Positions 34,387 through 44,259 of a stretch of 64,000 nucleotides of DNA are shown one piece after another. The position numbers and the translations under genes are program-made. This DNA comes from Oribacterium asaccharolyticum ACB7 (GTDB lineage: Bacteria > Bacillota > Clostridia > Lachnospirales > Lachnospiraceae), in NCBI RefSeq assembly GCF_000238075.1, contig NZ_JH414506.1, forward strand, positions 405,364-469,363, given 5' to 3'. Below the pieces are notes generated by a model, which saw only the letters and a program-made list of their open reading frames with translations, searched no databases and was not told the DNA's origin. Numbering within the stretch: the stretch's first letter is position 1; every line of letters starts with the position of its first letter.

Positions 34387-34412
34387 AAAGCACCTGCAAA
34401 AATGCAAGTGCC
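34387..34412 (-). terminator. Terminator after the 34491-34994 gene
   Basis: Minus strand GCACTTGCA-TTTT-TGCAGGTGC hairpin followed by a run of T residues, separating this gene from the TetR operon. Confidence 0.8.
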
Positions 34413-34490
34413 TGCCTTACCTTCTCTTCCGTGTCGTCCCGTTCATCATAGCCGTCATAAGGGGCAGTCGGGCCTTTCAAAGGCTCTTTT

Positions 34491-34994
34491 TTAGTCTTCC
34501 CTATAGACAATGATATATACCTTTATATAATCACTGTCTTCCATAATAGTGAGCGGAATTTCCAAGATAGCTTTTCCTGTCCTTCCCTTATAATAGTCCG
34601 CTCTCTCTTCGGCAGAGTAGAAATACAATGCGGCGGAATAGCTGTGTCCGGCCTCTACGGAAAGATTAAAGCTCAACTTCTCCGTTCTGACATTCCTTGT
34701 CTTAGTGCCCACCGTTTCCGTGGACTCAAAGATTCCTTCAATCGTATGCTGACCGGGAGTCACCGTCACGATGATTTCCAAATCTTTTCCCGTAGTAAAC
34801 GGCACATTGACAAGACTGCTTCCGTCGACCTTAACCTGTTTGCCATAGAGGTGAAGAATTGCTCCATTTCGATTGTTTGCACTAAACTTCTTCACCGAAT
34901 TCACTCTCTTATTGAGTATGAAAAGCATTATGGGAAAGGACAATGTCAATAGCAATGTCATTACAGTAGAAATAATCATGGTTGTTGTCATCAT
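34491..34994 (-). CDS. Single-helix membrane-anchored protein, unknown function
   Basis: About 167 residues. One hydrophobic helix (TTTMIISTVMTLLLTLSFPIMLFIL) is followed by a beta-rich domain (GAILHLYGKQVKVDGSSLVNVPFTTGKDLEIIVTVTPGQHTIEG...). That domain resembles small carrier or immunoglobulin-like beta sandwiches that fold against the membrane. I do not recognise the family. The AGGAGG site favours the ATG at 34994 over the upstream ones. Confidence 0.6.
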   Translation of the reverse strand: MMTTTMIISTVMTLLLTLSFPIMLFILNKRVNSVKKFSANNRNGAILHLYGKQVKVDGSSLVNVPFTTGKDLEIIVTVTPGQHTIEGIFESTETVGTKTRNVRTEKLSFNLSVEAGHSYSAALYFYSAEERADYYKGRTGKAILEIPLTIMEDSDYIKVYIIVYRED

Positions 34995-35190
34995 TTCCAT
35001 TCCTCCTAAAATCTCCCCTCTTATCAAAGGCAAGATCAGTCATTAAAAAACAAATTCTAATTAAAAAATTCAAAATTTATTATAAATTTACTATAATGAA
35101 TGTCAATCGGAATATTAAGGATGCCCTGTAGGGCTATTTATCTACTTTTACCACTTTTCTAAAATAGAAAAATAAGTTCTTTTCCCCGGC

Positions 35191-36111
35191 TTAGTTTTTC
35201 TTATAGCTTCCGGAATAAATCATAATTTGCGCTACGATACAGAATAGTATTACTCCTAAGATATATTCCAGCATTTTATTCATATCCAAATACCCCTTAA
35301 ACAGTTTGGCTTGAAAGGTAAAATATTCTTTCAGACTAAGAACAAACATTCCCTGATCCACTCCTTGAAGGCTTGTATTGATATGCTCCAAGAGTCCATT
35401 AAGCAGTATATTTCTCAACATAATCGTTATTTGACTCGCAGGAAATAGGTTGCACACGGTTTGTACTTCATTTGAAAATTGAGAAATAGGAATATACGCT
35501 CCAATCACAAATCCTGAAGCTGCTGATAGTATTCCAAAGAAAGCTTCGCAAGCACTGACGGTTTTGAAAAATAAAACTACAATCATAAATATTGCGCTTG
35601 CCGAGATAGAGCCAAGTGCAACAATAGAAAAGGCTTTTATAACTTGACTTATATTCAAATACATATTTCCTTGCATACGAATTCCAATAAGGCCGACAGC
35701 CAGAATTATACTGTTCAAAAGTATTGAAGTAAGCACGGCCGATACAAAATAAGCAAAGATAATCTGTTCCCTTTTTAAAGGAGTTGATAAGATATCATAA
35801 TCCACTTTATTCGCCCTATCTTTTACGAGTACAGTAATACAACTAAAAGGAACTGAAATCATTGCGGAGCCTAAAATGCCACTCAGTAAAAAAAGATTTG
35901 CAAACATAGCGATATCCTTTTGTGAAACCATAGAAGTCAGTCCCGGATACTGCTCCATTGCACTTTGTATCGCACTAACAAAGGTGCCTTTCAGGAATAA
36001 TAAATACAGTACAAGCACAATAATGGATGTCAGTAGAGAGAATAGAATGCTCTGCCAATCCTTGAAAAACAGCAATACGTTTCTCTTGATAAATCCCAAA
36101 ATCCCCCTCAT
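35191..36111 (-). CDS. ABC-2 type transporter permease (DrrB-like)
   Basis: 306 residues with about six helices: one near the N-terminus (residues 18-40), a cluster through the middle (65-260) and a final one (285-303). It has the ABC-2 layout with a cytoplasmic amphipathic start (FIKRNVLLFFKDWQSILFS) and the conserved PISQFSNEVQTVCNLFPASQ exporter motif region. It begins one base after the ATPase gene ends, so the two form one exporter. Confidence 0.88.
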   Translation of the reverse strand: MRGILGFIKRNVLLFFKDWQSILFSLLTSIIVLVLYLLFLKGTFVSAIQSAMEQYPGLTSMVSQKDIAMFANLFLLSGILGSAMISVPFSCITVLVKDRANKVDYDILSTPLKREQIIFAYFVSAVLTSILLNSIILAVGLIGIRMQGNMYLNISQVIKAFSIVALGSISASAIFMIVVLFFKTVSACEAFFGILSAASGFVIGAYIPISQFSNEVQTVCNLFPASQITIMLRNILLNGLLEHINTSLQGVDQGMFVLSLKEYFTFQAKLFKGYLDMNKMLEYILGVILFCIVAQIMIYSGSYKKN

Positions 36112-36112
36112 C

Positions 36113-37024
36113 TTATACCTCCAGCTTTCTTCCTGTTAAATGTAGGAATACGTCATCCATACTGCCTTTTACAATTTCATAATCTCTGATTTCATTTCGA
36201 TTTGTATAGAGGAACTCACTGAGATGGAACCCCTCTTTTGATTCCAATGGCACAATGTAGTGATCCGCTTCATAAGAATATTCCATGTCTTTCAGCACAA
36301 GCTCATTGTCACCACATTTCTCTGCATACCAAATCAGTTTTGTATTCGTGTATTTCCTTTTTAAAGCCACCGGTGTATCCTCTGCTACAATTCGTCCCTT
36401 ATCCAGGATCACAACTCGATCTGCATCTCTTACTTCTTCCATATAATGTGTTGTAAGAAATATCGTCATTTGTTTTTCTTTTCGAAGATAATTGATATAC
36501 TCCCAGACCACTTTTCTGGACATGGGGTCCAGCCCGGTTGTGGGCTCATCCATAAAGAGAATCTTCGGATTATGTAAAAGCGCTCTGATAATATCGACTC
36601 TTCTTCGCTGTCCTCCGGATAATTTCTCATATCTTTTGTTCCAAATACTTTCCAGTTCAAAGGCCTGCATCAAAGGTTGCAAGCGCTCCAAAATTTCTTC
36701 TTTATTCACTCCGTAATAGGACGCTCTTGTCAACAGATTTTCTTTTACTGTCAATACGCTGTCCAACACAGAGTTCTGAAAAACAATGCCTATTTTCTCC
36801 CGAATCTTGTCATCCTCTTCTCCAAGCTTGTGGGAAAAGACTTCTACCTCCCCCTCTGTCTTTTTTAAAATAGTGCAGAGGATATTGATGGTTGTGGATT
36901 TCCCCGCACCATTCTCCCCGAGAAACGCAAAAAACTCCCCCTCTTTCACGGAAAAGGAAATATGATCCACCGCAGTCGTTTGATTATAGTTTTTGCTTAA
37001 GTTCTTTACTGTGATTGCATTCAT
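36113..37024 (-). CDS. ABC transporter ATP-binding protein (DrrA-like)
   Basis: 303 residues. Walker A GENGAGKST, signature LSGGQRRR, Walker B ILFMDEPTTGLD and switch TTHYMEEV are intact, and the long C-terminal extension (about 215-303) is typical of DrrA-type daunorubicin/antibiotic exporters. GGAG lies before the ATG at 37024; the GTG nine bases upstream is closer to that site. Paired 21-bp-spaced repeats upstream may be a LytTR-type operator. Confidence 0.9.
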   Translation of the reverse strand: MNAITVKNLSKNYNQTTAVDHISFSVKEGEFFAFLGENGAGKSTTINILCTILKKTEGEVEVFSHKLGEEDDKIREKIGIVFQNSVLDSVLTVKENLLTRASYYGVNKEEILERLQPLMQAFELESIWNKRYEKLSGGQRRRVDIIRALLHNPKILFMDEPTTGLDPMSRKVVWEYINYLRKEKQMTIFLTTHYMEEVRDADRVVILDKGRIVAEDTPVALKRKYTNTKLIWYAEKCGDNELVLKDMEYSYEADHYIVPLESKEGFHLSEFLYTNRNEIRDYEIVKGSMDDVFLHLTGRKLEV

Positions 37025-37128
37025 CCGATTCACTCCTTCTTGGTGCCTCTATAGTTCTTCCTGCAATTTTGCACTGCAGTTCTGCCCTCGGTTCTGACAA
37101 AAATCAACTTATCACCATATAAATATTA

Positions 37129-37183
37129 AAAAAAGTGCCACCTTACCAAACTGCATTTACAGCTTACCAAGTTGCACTTTTTT
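37129..37183 (-). terminator. Terminator of the creatininase operon, containing 21-bp-spaced repeats
   Basis: AAAAAAGTGC and GCACTTTTTT pair at the ends of a 55-bp element. Inside, CTTACCAA occurs twice 21 bp apart (from 37142 and 37163). The element could stop transcription in both directions, and the repeats may also be an operator for the exporter that starts at 37024. Confidence 0.55.
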
Positions 37184-37255
37184 CATGAAAATCTATATTT
37201 TCTATTTGTTCCAATAGAGTTATTTCTTTATAAAGCAGCTTAAAACAATCCGTAT

Positions 37256-37999
37256 CTATCTTTCTCTTATTGTCTTATACTCCTTTTCAATTCCTGCGAT
37301 CAATGTTTTCATTGTATATTCCAGAATTTCATTTCCGAATGCTACCGATGATTCTCTGACCGGATGACGTCCTGCAATACCAATCAGATTACTTTCATCT
37401 TCTTTTACCTGTCCAAAATCAACCAACTCCGGTCGAACGGCCATGACAATAGAGGTCTCATTTGCTCCGGCATGGTCATTCTGATATTTCAGTCTCTCAT
37501 CCTCCGCATAGGTCCATGCTGTCATAATGCGTAGTCCGTACTTTTCTTCAGCCTCTTCCTTCAGTTCCTGAAATGCATTTGTTGACGGACCGTGTCCATG
37601 TCCCACAACGATGCGAACTCCTGCTCTGGACAACTGAGCCAAAATACTACGCAGCAGATTCTGAAACAGTCCCTTTTCCATCCAGTAAGCACTGCCCTTC
37701 ATCTGCTGGGCATAATAGGTATTTAATGCGCCCTCTGTATTGATATCCATTCCATAGAATACAGTTCCCCAATCATCAAATACACGATCAGGTCCCATGA
37801 ACAGCATCGGAAGTACCACTCCGCCAATCTTTTCCGCTACCCGGACAAACAGTTCCTTTGACTGGATCCCGTCAGCTCCAAGAGGCATATGCGGACCATG
37901 CCATTCCAGTGTGCCAAGCGGAAGATAAGCAACCGGCATCTCCTTTATCTTCTGTACATATTCTTCGGGAAGTAATTCCTCGTATAATACTTTTTTCAT
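37256..37999 (-). CDS. Creatininase family protein
   Basis: 247-residue metal-dependent amidohydrolase fold. Metal ligands fall in LPLGTLEWHGPHMPLGADG (E, H, D), GHGHGPSTNAF and HAGANETS, the family order. Members include creatininase and MftE-type peptide-processing hydrolases, so the true substrate is open. AGGAGG-like spacing precedes the ATG at 37999. It follows the DUF3021/LytTR pair on the same strand and may be in that operon. Confidence 0.85.
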   Translation of the reverse strand: MKKVLYEELLPEEYVQKIKEMPVAYLPLGTLEWHGPHMPLGADGIQSKELFVRVAEKIGGVVLPMLFMGPDRVFDDWGTVFYGMDINTEGALNTYYAQQMKGSAYWMEKGLFQNLLRSILAQLSRAGVRIVVGHGHGPSTNAFQELKEEAEEKYGLRIMTAWTYAEDERLKYQNDHAGANETSIVMAVRPELVDFGQVKEDESNLIGIAGRHPVRESSVAFGNEILEYTMKTLIAGIEKEYKTIRER

Positions 38000-38064
38000 A
38001 CTAGCCTCCTTATCCTTTTACCACTAAAGGCAATTATTCTCTGTATAATCCATTTCATTATTTT

Positions 38065-38499
38065 TTATTCCGCATCTTGCAGATCCTTAATGGCTTCATT
38101 GATTTTAATCTCATCGGCCTTTGCCATCCATGCCGTTGCACACCACACAAAGAGATAAATAGCACTATACATGAGACAAATGATACGTAAGTTGATGATT
38201 TGTCCGAACCAATGAAAAATCTGTGCACACAAAACCACGATTCCGAGAACCGAGACAAAGTGGATTCCGATTCTGATCCGGACTTCGCTTTTCTTCAAGC
38301 TATCCATATCCAAAAGAAAATATGTCGGTAAGGAAGATAAAAATCCTGTGAAACAAATAGAAAGAGGGTCACTCCATTGCAAACTAAGAGTCTGCACCCC
38401 TAAGGCAAAATGCTGTATAAGCATCAGCATTCCAATTCCAAAAAGAATGGCTGTCGAAATCATAAAAGTCTGGTGAAAAATGATCTTTAGTTTTTGCAT
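38065..38499 (-). CDS. DUF3021 family membrane protein
   Basis: 144 residues with four helices (about 12-32, 45-62, 78-95 and 108-125). Small four-helix DUF3021 proteins are encoded next to stand-alone LytTR regulators and often inhibit them at the membrane. That is exactly the arrangement here, one base downstream of the LytTR gene. Confidence 0.78.
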   Translation of the reverse strand: MQKLKIIFHQTFMISTAILFGIGMLMLIQHFALGVQTLSLQWSDPLSICFTGFLSSLPTYFLLDMDSLKKSEVRIRIGIHFVSVLGIVVLCAQIFHWFGQIINLRIICLMYSAIYLFVWCATAWMAKADEIKINEAIKDLQDAE

Positions 38500-38500
38500 A

Positions 38501-38935
38501 TCATAATCCCAACCTTTCTTTCAGTTCTTTCACATAGGATCTTGCAATAATCACACGCTCTCCATTCAAAAGTTCTGCCGTCATTCTTCCGTTAAGTTCC
38601 GCTCGCACTGACTTGATTTTCCTCATATTGATAATCATCGCCTTTGCAGCCCTAAAGAAATTCCGGCTTAGCGTATTTTCCAGTTCATATAATCTATGTT
38701 GTACTTCCAAACAATTATCCTTTGTATAGACAAAGGTTCGTTTATCCACGGATTCTATATAATAAATTTTATCAACTGGACAGAGGACAGTTTCCCCATT
38801 AGAGCGGGCAGTGATAACAGGGCCACTATTTTCAAGAGCATTTACGGCAGTTTGAATGTTTTCCGTCACTTTGACAGCACGAATCACCGCTTGCTCTTCT
38901 TTATAGGAATTCACTTTTTGAATCTCCGCTTTCAC
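38501..38935 (-). CDS. Stand-alone LytTR DNA-binding regulator
   Basis: 144 residues, without receiver domain. The LytTR domain occupies about residues 40-142 (PVDKIYYIESVDKRTFVYTKDNCLEVQHRLYELENTLSRNFFRAAKAMIINMRKIKS). Such proteins are usually held by a partner membrane protein, here DUF3021. The target could be its own operon or the DrrAB-like exporter 1.5 kb away, which is preceded by 21-bp-spaced repeats; this is inference. Confidence 0.88.
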   Translation of the reverse strand: MKAEIQKVNSYKEEQAVIRAVKVTENIQTAVNALENSGPVITARSNGETVLCPVDKIYYIESVDKRTFVYTKDNCLEVQHRLYELENTLSRNFFRAAKAMIINMRKIKSVRAELNGRMTAELLNGERVIIARSYVKELKERLGL

Positions 38936-38948
38936 TCTGTCACCACCT

Positions 38949-39362
38949 TTACAGTGCCATAAGAACTGTTCCTCCAGCTATTAAAATACATGCCAAAATC
39001 GTTTTTATACTACTCGTTTCATGAAGAAGTGAAAAAGCCAGAACCATGGTAATCACAATACTAAACTTATCCACTGCCGCTACTTTAGACACATCTCCTA
39101 TTTGCATTGCCTTATAATAGCAGAGCCAGGACGCACCTGTAGAAAGCCCTGATAGGATAAGAAAAATCCAAGATTTCCAGCTAATTTGTCCTATCCCTTT
39201 TTGCGCATGAACAAAAAAGACCATAATCCAAGACAAGAGGAGAACCACTACGGTTCGAATGGCTGTTGCAAGATTGGAATTCACATCTTCAATGCCCATC
39301 TTTGCAAATATTGCAGTTAACGATGCGAAAATGGATGATAAAATCGCAAAAATCAGCCACAT
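38949..39362 (-). CDS. EamA-family transporter, single domain
   Basis: 137 residues with five helices, one EamA/DMT repeat (FAILSSIFASLTAIFAKMGIEDVNSNLATAIRT, then SGLSTGASWLCYYKAMQIGDVSKVAAVDK). Single-repeat members work as dimers. GAGGAGG precedes the ATG. It sits 13 bp before the LytTR gene, so it is the first gene of that operon. Confidence 0.85.
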   Translation of the reverse strand: MWLIFAILSSIFASLTAIFAKMGIEDVNSNLATAIRTVVVLLLSWIMVFFVHAQKGIGQISWKSWIFLILSGLSTGASWLCYYKAMQIGDVSKVAAVDKFSIVITMVLAFSLLHETSSIKTILACILIAGGTVLMAL

Positions 39363-39475
39363 ATTGTTACCTCCTCAATCTTATCCTAATAACTTCTCTT
39401 GTGCCCATCTCTCTTACGCTCAAATCATTTCCTTCCTGATTTCCTTCGGAAACTGCCGCACTACGAAGGACACGA

Positions 39476-39503
39476 ACAATACGGTTTCCAAAACAATCGT
39501 CAA
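39476..39503 (-). promoter_or_regulatory. Possible promoter of the EamA-LytTR operon
   Basis: Minus strand TTGACG (39498-39503), 16-bp spacer, TATTGT (39476-39481), just after the mgtA gene. Confidence 0.4.
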
Positions 39504-39512
39504 AATATCAAC

Positions 39513-42200
39513 TTATAGCCAAGCCCCGTATTTCTTGATATAGAGCTTCTTCACGGTCTCAATCGTAAGTCCGTAGAGTGCTAGAATAACGAGCAAATAC
39601 CAAAAGTAATCCATGGGCATTTCCGTAAATACCGTATTGTCCAGATTATGAAAAAGATAGGGAATGGAAATGGCCGCAAAAATGCCCAGTGCCGAGGCCA
39701 GCGCCAGTCTGGAGTCGCACTTGGAATCCAGAATCGGTCGCTTCGAGGTACGGATGAACTGCACAATCAGGATTTGGGAAATCAAACCTTCTACAAACCA
39801 GCCTGTCTGGAAGTAGTTCTGCATGGAAAGGCTGTTATAGCCCAAAAGGAACCAAAGTACCAGGAAAGTCATCACATCGAATACGGAGGACACGCCACCC
39901 ATTACATTCATGAAGGTCACAAGAGATGCACTGTTCCACTTATGGGGTTTTTGCAGGAATTCTTCGTCCACATTGTCCCAGGGAATCGCAATCTGCGTAA
40001 AGTCATAGATGAGATTCTGAATCAAAATCTGCAGGGGCAACATGGGTAAAAAGGGCAAGAATATCGAGGCAATCAATACGGAGAACACATTTCCGAAGTT
40101 GCCGGATAATGCCATTTTCATGTATTTCAGGATATTTCCGTAGATTCGTCTTCCTTCATAGATACCGTTTAAAATGACGGTCAAGCTCTTCTCCAAGAGG
40201 ATAATGTCCGCACTGGCCTTGGCAACGTCTGTGGCATTGTCCACGGAAATGCCTACATCCGCATCATGAAGACTGGGCGCATCATTTACACCGTCTCCCA
40301 TATAGCCCACCACGTGTCCGTTTTTCCGAAGGGCATCCACCACACGCTGCTTCTGCATGGGAGAGAGACGGGCGAAAATGTCATTTTTCTCCACAACACG
40401 GGACAGCTCTTCCTCGCTCATCTTTTCCAAGTCGGAGCCTGTTACCGCATTTTGCTCTCCTACCTTCATCCCCACCAGCTTACATACGTGTTCCACCACA
40501 ACGGGGGCATCTCCGGAGATTACCTTGACGTGAACTCCCGCATCATATAGTCCATGAATCGCTTCCTTGGCATCCGGCTTGGGCGGATCCAGGAAGGCAA
40601 TAATACCCAGGAAGGTCATGTCGGTTTCGTCTTCCGCATGGAAAACAGCGGTGTCCCCCGCATTTTTCCTCTTTGCCGCAACGCCGATGACATGCATTCC
40701 CTCATGATTTAATTTCTCGGAAAGGACATTAATCTTCTGCAAGTCTTCTTCCTGAATGTCCATATATTCCTTCTTTATCCGAATACGACTGCAACAGGAA
40801 AGTACGGATTCCAATGCCCCTTTGGTAATCAATACCTCATCCTGGGGTTTGGGAAGAATTTCTTCTGTTTCCTCTCCCAGATGCTCCCCACCCGGATTGG
40901 AAATCACCACACTCATTCTCCGGCGCTCAAAATCATAGGGAATTTCATCGGACTTCACATAGCCCCCGGCGTATTTTTGCACATTGCTTTCCGCGCCATA
41001 GGATAGGATGGCTCGGTCAATCAGGTTTTTTACCCCTGTGGAATAGTAGGCATTCATCCATGCATAATTCAAAACCACATAGGAATCTTCGCCATTTACA
41101 TTGATATATTTCTGTAAAACCACATTGTCCATGGTAAGAGTTCCGGTCTTATCGGTGCACAGCACATCGATAGCTCCTAAGTTCTGGATGGCGGACATGT
41201 TCTTTACAATGGTCTTCTTCTTTGCCAGGAACTTTGCCCCTTTGGCAAGGGTTCCATTCACAATCATCGGTAACATTCCCGGGGTAATACCTACCGCAAC
41301 GGATATGGAAAATAAAAAGGCTTCCAGCCAGTTTTTCTTCACAAGGCCGTTAATAAGCAATACAAAAAGAACCACCACTATCATGTAGCTAATGAGGATT
41401 TTAGTTATCTTCGACAGGCTCTTATCAAAATCGGTTTCTTTCTTCTGTGTATGGATGGTGGAAGAAATCTTTCCCAGATAGGAATTCTTTCCGGTTCGTA
41501 TCACCACACCGACTCCGGTGCCGGAATTCACCGTGGAACCGCCTAAGCAGAGGTTGTTTAATTCCGCTGCATTAACAATTCTCTGATCCACTCCGGTATA
41601 TTTCTCCACCGGAATGGATTCTCCCGTAAAGGCGGAAACCGAAAGGAACAAGTCTCTGCTCTCCAGAAGATAGAGGTCTCCGCACACGATATCTCCTGAG
41701 CCGATGAGCTGTATATCCCCGGGTACCACCTCTTCCACCGGCACTTCTCTGATTTCCGTGCCGTCCTTTCCCGGAATCCGGATTCTTACCGTATCGTGCT
41801 CCATATCCTTTAGCTTCTGCATATCCAGATAGGAGCCGTAGTCCTGGGTAAATCGAATCACCGCACTCATACAGGCCAGTGCCAGTATAATGACTCCGGA
41901 CAGAATATCCCTTTCCACAACAAAGGTAACGATAGCCAAAACAAGCAGAACAATAATAAAAGCATCGGTAAAGCTGTGAAATAAAAAATAGAATACGCCA
42001 TGCTTCTGCATGGCGGAAAGGTCGTTATAGCCGTATTTCGCGAGTCTTTCTTCCCGTTCTTCATCGCTGATGCCATTTGCTGTGCAGCCTAATTCCTGTA
42101 AGACCGAAGAAGCTTCTTTTCTGGCAATTTTCTGAAACTCTTGCTCCACACCGGCGGACTTTGTCGTAGGGTTCAATTTCTTCTCGTTGTTTAAAATCAT
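39513..42200 (-). CDS. mgtA: Magnesium-translocating P-type ATPase
   Basis: 895-residue P3B-type ATPase that imports Mg2+. The phosphorylation motif CTDKTGTLT, the actuator TGES, the KGALESV nucleotide-binding and GDGVNDAPSLHDADVGI hinge are intact. The membrane segments fit MgtA (FFLFHSFTDAFIIVLLVLAIVTF; later VLIASIFLPFLPMLPLQILIQNLIYD). The frame opens at 42251, but AAGGTGAAAG precedes the ATG at 42200 where the homology begins. No Mg2+-sensing leader was recognised in the short upstream region. Confidence 0.93.
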   Translation of the reverse strand: MILNNEKKLNPTTKSAGVEQEFQKIARKEASSVLQELGCTANGISDEEREERLAKYGYNDLSAMQKHGVFYFLFHSFTDAFIIVLLVLAIVTFVVERDILSGVIILALACMSAVIRFTQDYGSYLDMQKLKDMEHDTVRIRIPGKDGTEIREVPVEEVVPGDIQLIGSGDIVCGDLYLLESRDLFLSVSAFTGESIPVEKYTGVDQRIVNAAELNNLCLGGSTVNSGTGVGVVIRTGKNSYLGKISSTIHTQKKETDFDKSLSKITKILISYMIVVVLFVLLINGLVKKNWLEAFLFSISVAVGITPGMLPMIVNGTLAKGAKFLAKKKTIVKNMSAIQNLGAIDVLCTDKTGTLTMDNVVLQKYINVNGEDSYVVLNYAWMNAYYSTGVKNLIDRAILSYGAESNVQKYAGGYVKSDEIPYDFERRRMSVVISNPGGEHLGEETEEILPKPQDEVLITKGALESVLSCCSRIRIKKEYMDIQEEDLQKINVLSEKLNHEGMHVIGVAAKRKNAGDTAVFHAEDETDMTFLGIIAFLDPPKPDAKEAIHGLYDAGVHVKVISGDAPVVVEHVCKLVGMKVGEQNAVTGSDLEKMSEEELSRVVEKNDIFARLSPMQKQRVVDALRKNGHVVGYMGDGVNDAPSLHDADVGISVDNATDVAKASADIILLEKSLTVILNGIYEGRRIYGNILKYMKMALSGNFGNVFSVLIASIFLPFLPMLPLQILIQNLIYDFTQIAIPWDNVDEEFLQKPHKWNSASLVTFMNVMGGVSSVFDVMTFLVLWFLLGYNSLSMQNYFQTGWFVEGLISQILIVQFIRTSKRPILDSKCDSRLALASALGIFAAISIPYLFHNLDNTVFTEMPMDYFWYLLVILALYGLTIETVKKLYIKKYGAWL

Positions 42201-42335
42201 ATCTTTCACCTTCCTTTTACTTATACAGGGATATCTTAGACCTTTGCACAATGCGAGTCAATTTAATATGATTTTTATTTCAGCCTGATATACTTTGTTG
42301 CTCTTCCTACAACTTTTATCCCTTGGTAATCATTT

Positions 42336-43548
42336 TTATCCCATCTGTATACAACACAAAAATCCGCCTTGACTTCCTTCCTTAAACTGCACCTTCCATC
42401 GGTGACGATTGATTACCTGTTTTACAATTTTTAATCCCAATCCATGCTGTCCTGTGCTGGGCTCCCACTCATAGTTTTTCCGGTTCAGTCTTTCCAGCGC
42501 AGCTTTTTCTATGCCGCAACCGTTATCCTCCACATGGAGAAACACGTGGGCTTTCTCATCCTGATATAACTTAACTGTTATCTCACATCCTTCAGGATTA
42601 TGCTGGACTGCGTTGTATAATAAGTTCATCAGTGCTCTTTCCATTAGATTTTCATTGAAGCACAGTTCCAGCCCCTGCAAATCTTCCTCAATATCCAAGT
42701 TGAACTGCACCCTTTCATCTTCTGTTTGATTCCGCATTTCCGTAATCGTCTTTCGAAGAAAACGGCTCACCTGGATTTTTTCCTTTTCCAAGTTCCCATA
42801 GCCAAAAGAAAGCTTACTGAAAAGATTCAGGTTCTCTACAAGGCGGCGAAGACGAAGTCCCTGCTTCTCAATCCTTAGCGCGCGATCTTTGATTTCTTCC
42901 GATTCCGTGGTAGCTGCAATCATTTCCGCATTTCCCAGAACAATGGCAAGGGGCGTTCGAATGTCATGGGAAACCCCGGCAATCCATTCCGTACGCTCTT
43001 CCTCTTTTTGCTTTGCCCGTTTCTTCTGTATCCATATTGGAACGGAAACAAGAATGACCGCATTTGCGAGAAAAAGAAGCGGTAGAAGCTCTATAAGATT
43101 TCGAACAGCATTCTCATCATATTCCAGAGTATATTTCCAAATCTGCTCTTTCTTTTGTCCGATAATCAATAAGCCTTCCGGCACCACATAGGTTCGCACC
43201 GGATAATCTTCCAGATAATAACGGGTAAACTTTGCCACGTCCTGTAAGGTATAGTTTTTTTGAAGCTCCTTCGGCAGGAACTCACTCCAAAGGATATTGC
43301 CTCCATTGTCAAGTAGCATGGTAAATTGCTGTGCCCCGGAGAGCTTTTCGGCTTCCTCTTCCTCTAAGCGGTACTCGTCATTTTCCTTATGTAAATGCTC
43401 CATAATCTCCTGACTGTCGGGATAAGAAGGCATACCGTTTCGAGATAAAAAAATACCCAAAAAACAGAAGGTCTGCAAACAGTAGGAATATCGTCAACAA
43501 AACCACAAGAGCAATCAGCTGCATTTTCCGTTCTCTATTCCCTCTCAT
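42336..43548 (-). CDS. Sensor histidine kinase with an apparent frameshift near its N-terminus
   Basis: HisKA/HATPase sensor. Its true start is the ATG at 43548, overlapping the regulator stop by four bases (ATGA), and gives MRGNRERKMQ plus a membrane helix (LIALVVLLTIFLLFADLLFF). The rest (residues MPSYPDSQ to end, with WIAGVSHDIRTPLAIVLGNAEM, MNLLYNAVQHNPEG, DNGCGIEK and GLGLKIVKQV) is in the next frame. The switch lies at a run of seven T residues (about 43446-43452, plus-strand A7); one T fewer would join the parts. A second helix lies near 43075. Partner of the regulator at 43545-44252. Confidence 0.85.
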
Positions 43549-44252
43549 CTTCCTATCTCCAGTTTGTAGCCAAGGCCTCTTACGGTCAGTAGAAATACGG
43601 GTTTAGAAGGCTCTTTTTCTATCTTTTCCCGTAAATGCCGCATATGCACAAGCAAAGAGCTTTCCAAGCCGAAATTCCCATCCGGCCAAAGGGCATCGCA
43701 GAGGGTATCCGTGGTAACAATTTTCCCCTTATTACGGTATAGGATAGAAAAAAGCGCCAGTTCCTTAGCCGTTAGAGAAAGCTTTTCTCCTTGTCGTATC
43801 ACTGTTCCTGCATCAATGGAAACCAGCGATTCCCCAAGCTGCACACCCTGCTCTTTCTCCTCTAAATGACAGGTTCTTCTCAGCACGGCGGCAATTCTCA
43901 GGATGAGCTCTTCCGGGAGAAAAGGCTTGGTAATGTAATCATCCGCTCCCAGTCCCAAGCCATGCAAACGAGCCCTATCCTCGTCCCTTGCAGAGAGAAA
44001 AATCACCGGAACCTCGGAAAGTAGACCTCCATTTTTTTGCTTTTTATAAAAATCAAAGCCATTGCCATCGGTCAGCATGACATCCAAAAGAATCAGCTGA
44101 TAGCAATTCTCTGAAAGCTTCGCTTCCGCTTCTTTACAAGAAGAAGCGACCTCCACCGAAAGATATCCTTCTTTTCTTAATAGTTCCTGCAAAAGTTCTC
44201 TAAGCTCTTTCTCATCGTCCACCACCAATATTTTACAATCTTCTTTTTCCAT
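43545..44252 (-). CDS. OmpR/PhoB-family response regulator
   Basis: 235 residues. The receiver has DDEKELR, phospho-acceptor LLDVMLTDG, FLSARD and DDYITKPF. The winged-helix C-terminus has LTAKELALFSILYRNKGKIVTTDTLCDALWPDG and VRGLGYKL. It is divergent from a lantibiotic-type ABC exporter whose promoter region carries four AAGGT boxes with an 11-bp period, the pattern bound by this family. Confidence 0.92.
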   Translation of the reverse strand: MEKEDCKILVVDDEKELRELLQELLRKEGYLSVEVASSCKEAEAKLSENCYQLILLDVMLTDGNGFDFYKKQKNGGLLSEVPVIFLSARDEDRARLHGLGLGADDYITKPFLPEELILRIAAVLRRTCHLEEKEQGVQLGESLVSIDAGTVIRQGEKLSLTAKELALFSILYRNKGKIVTTDTLCDALWPDGNFGLESSLLVHMRHLREKIEKEPSKPVFLLTVRGLGYKLEIGR

Positions 44253-44259
44253 GATTCTG

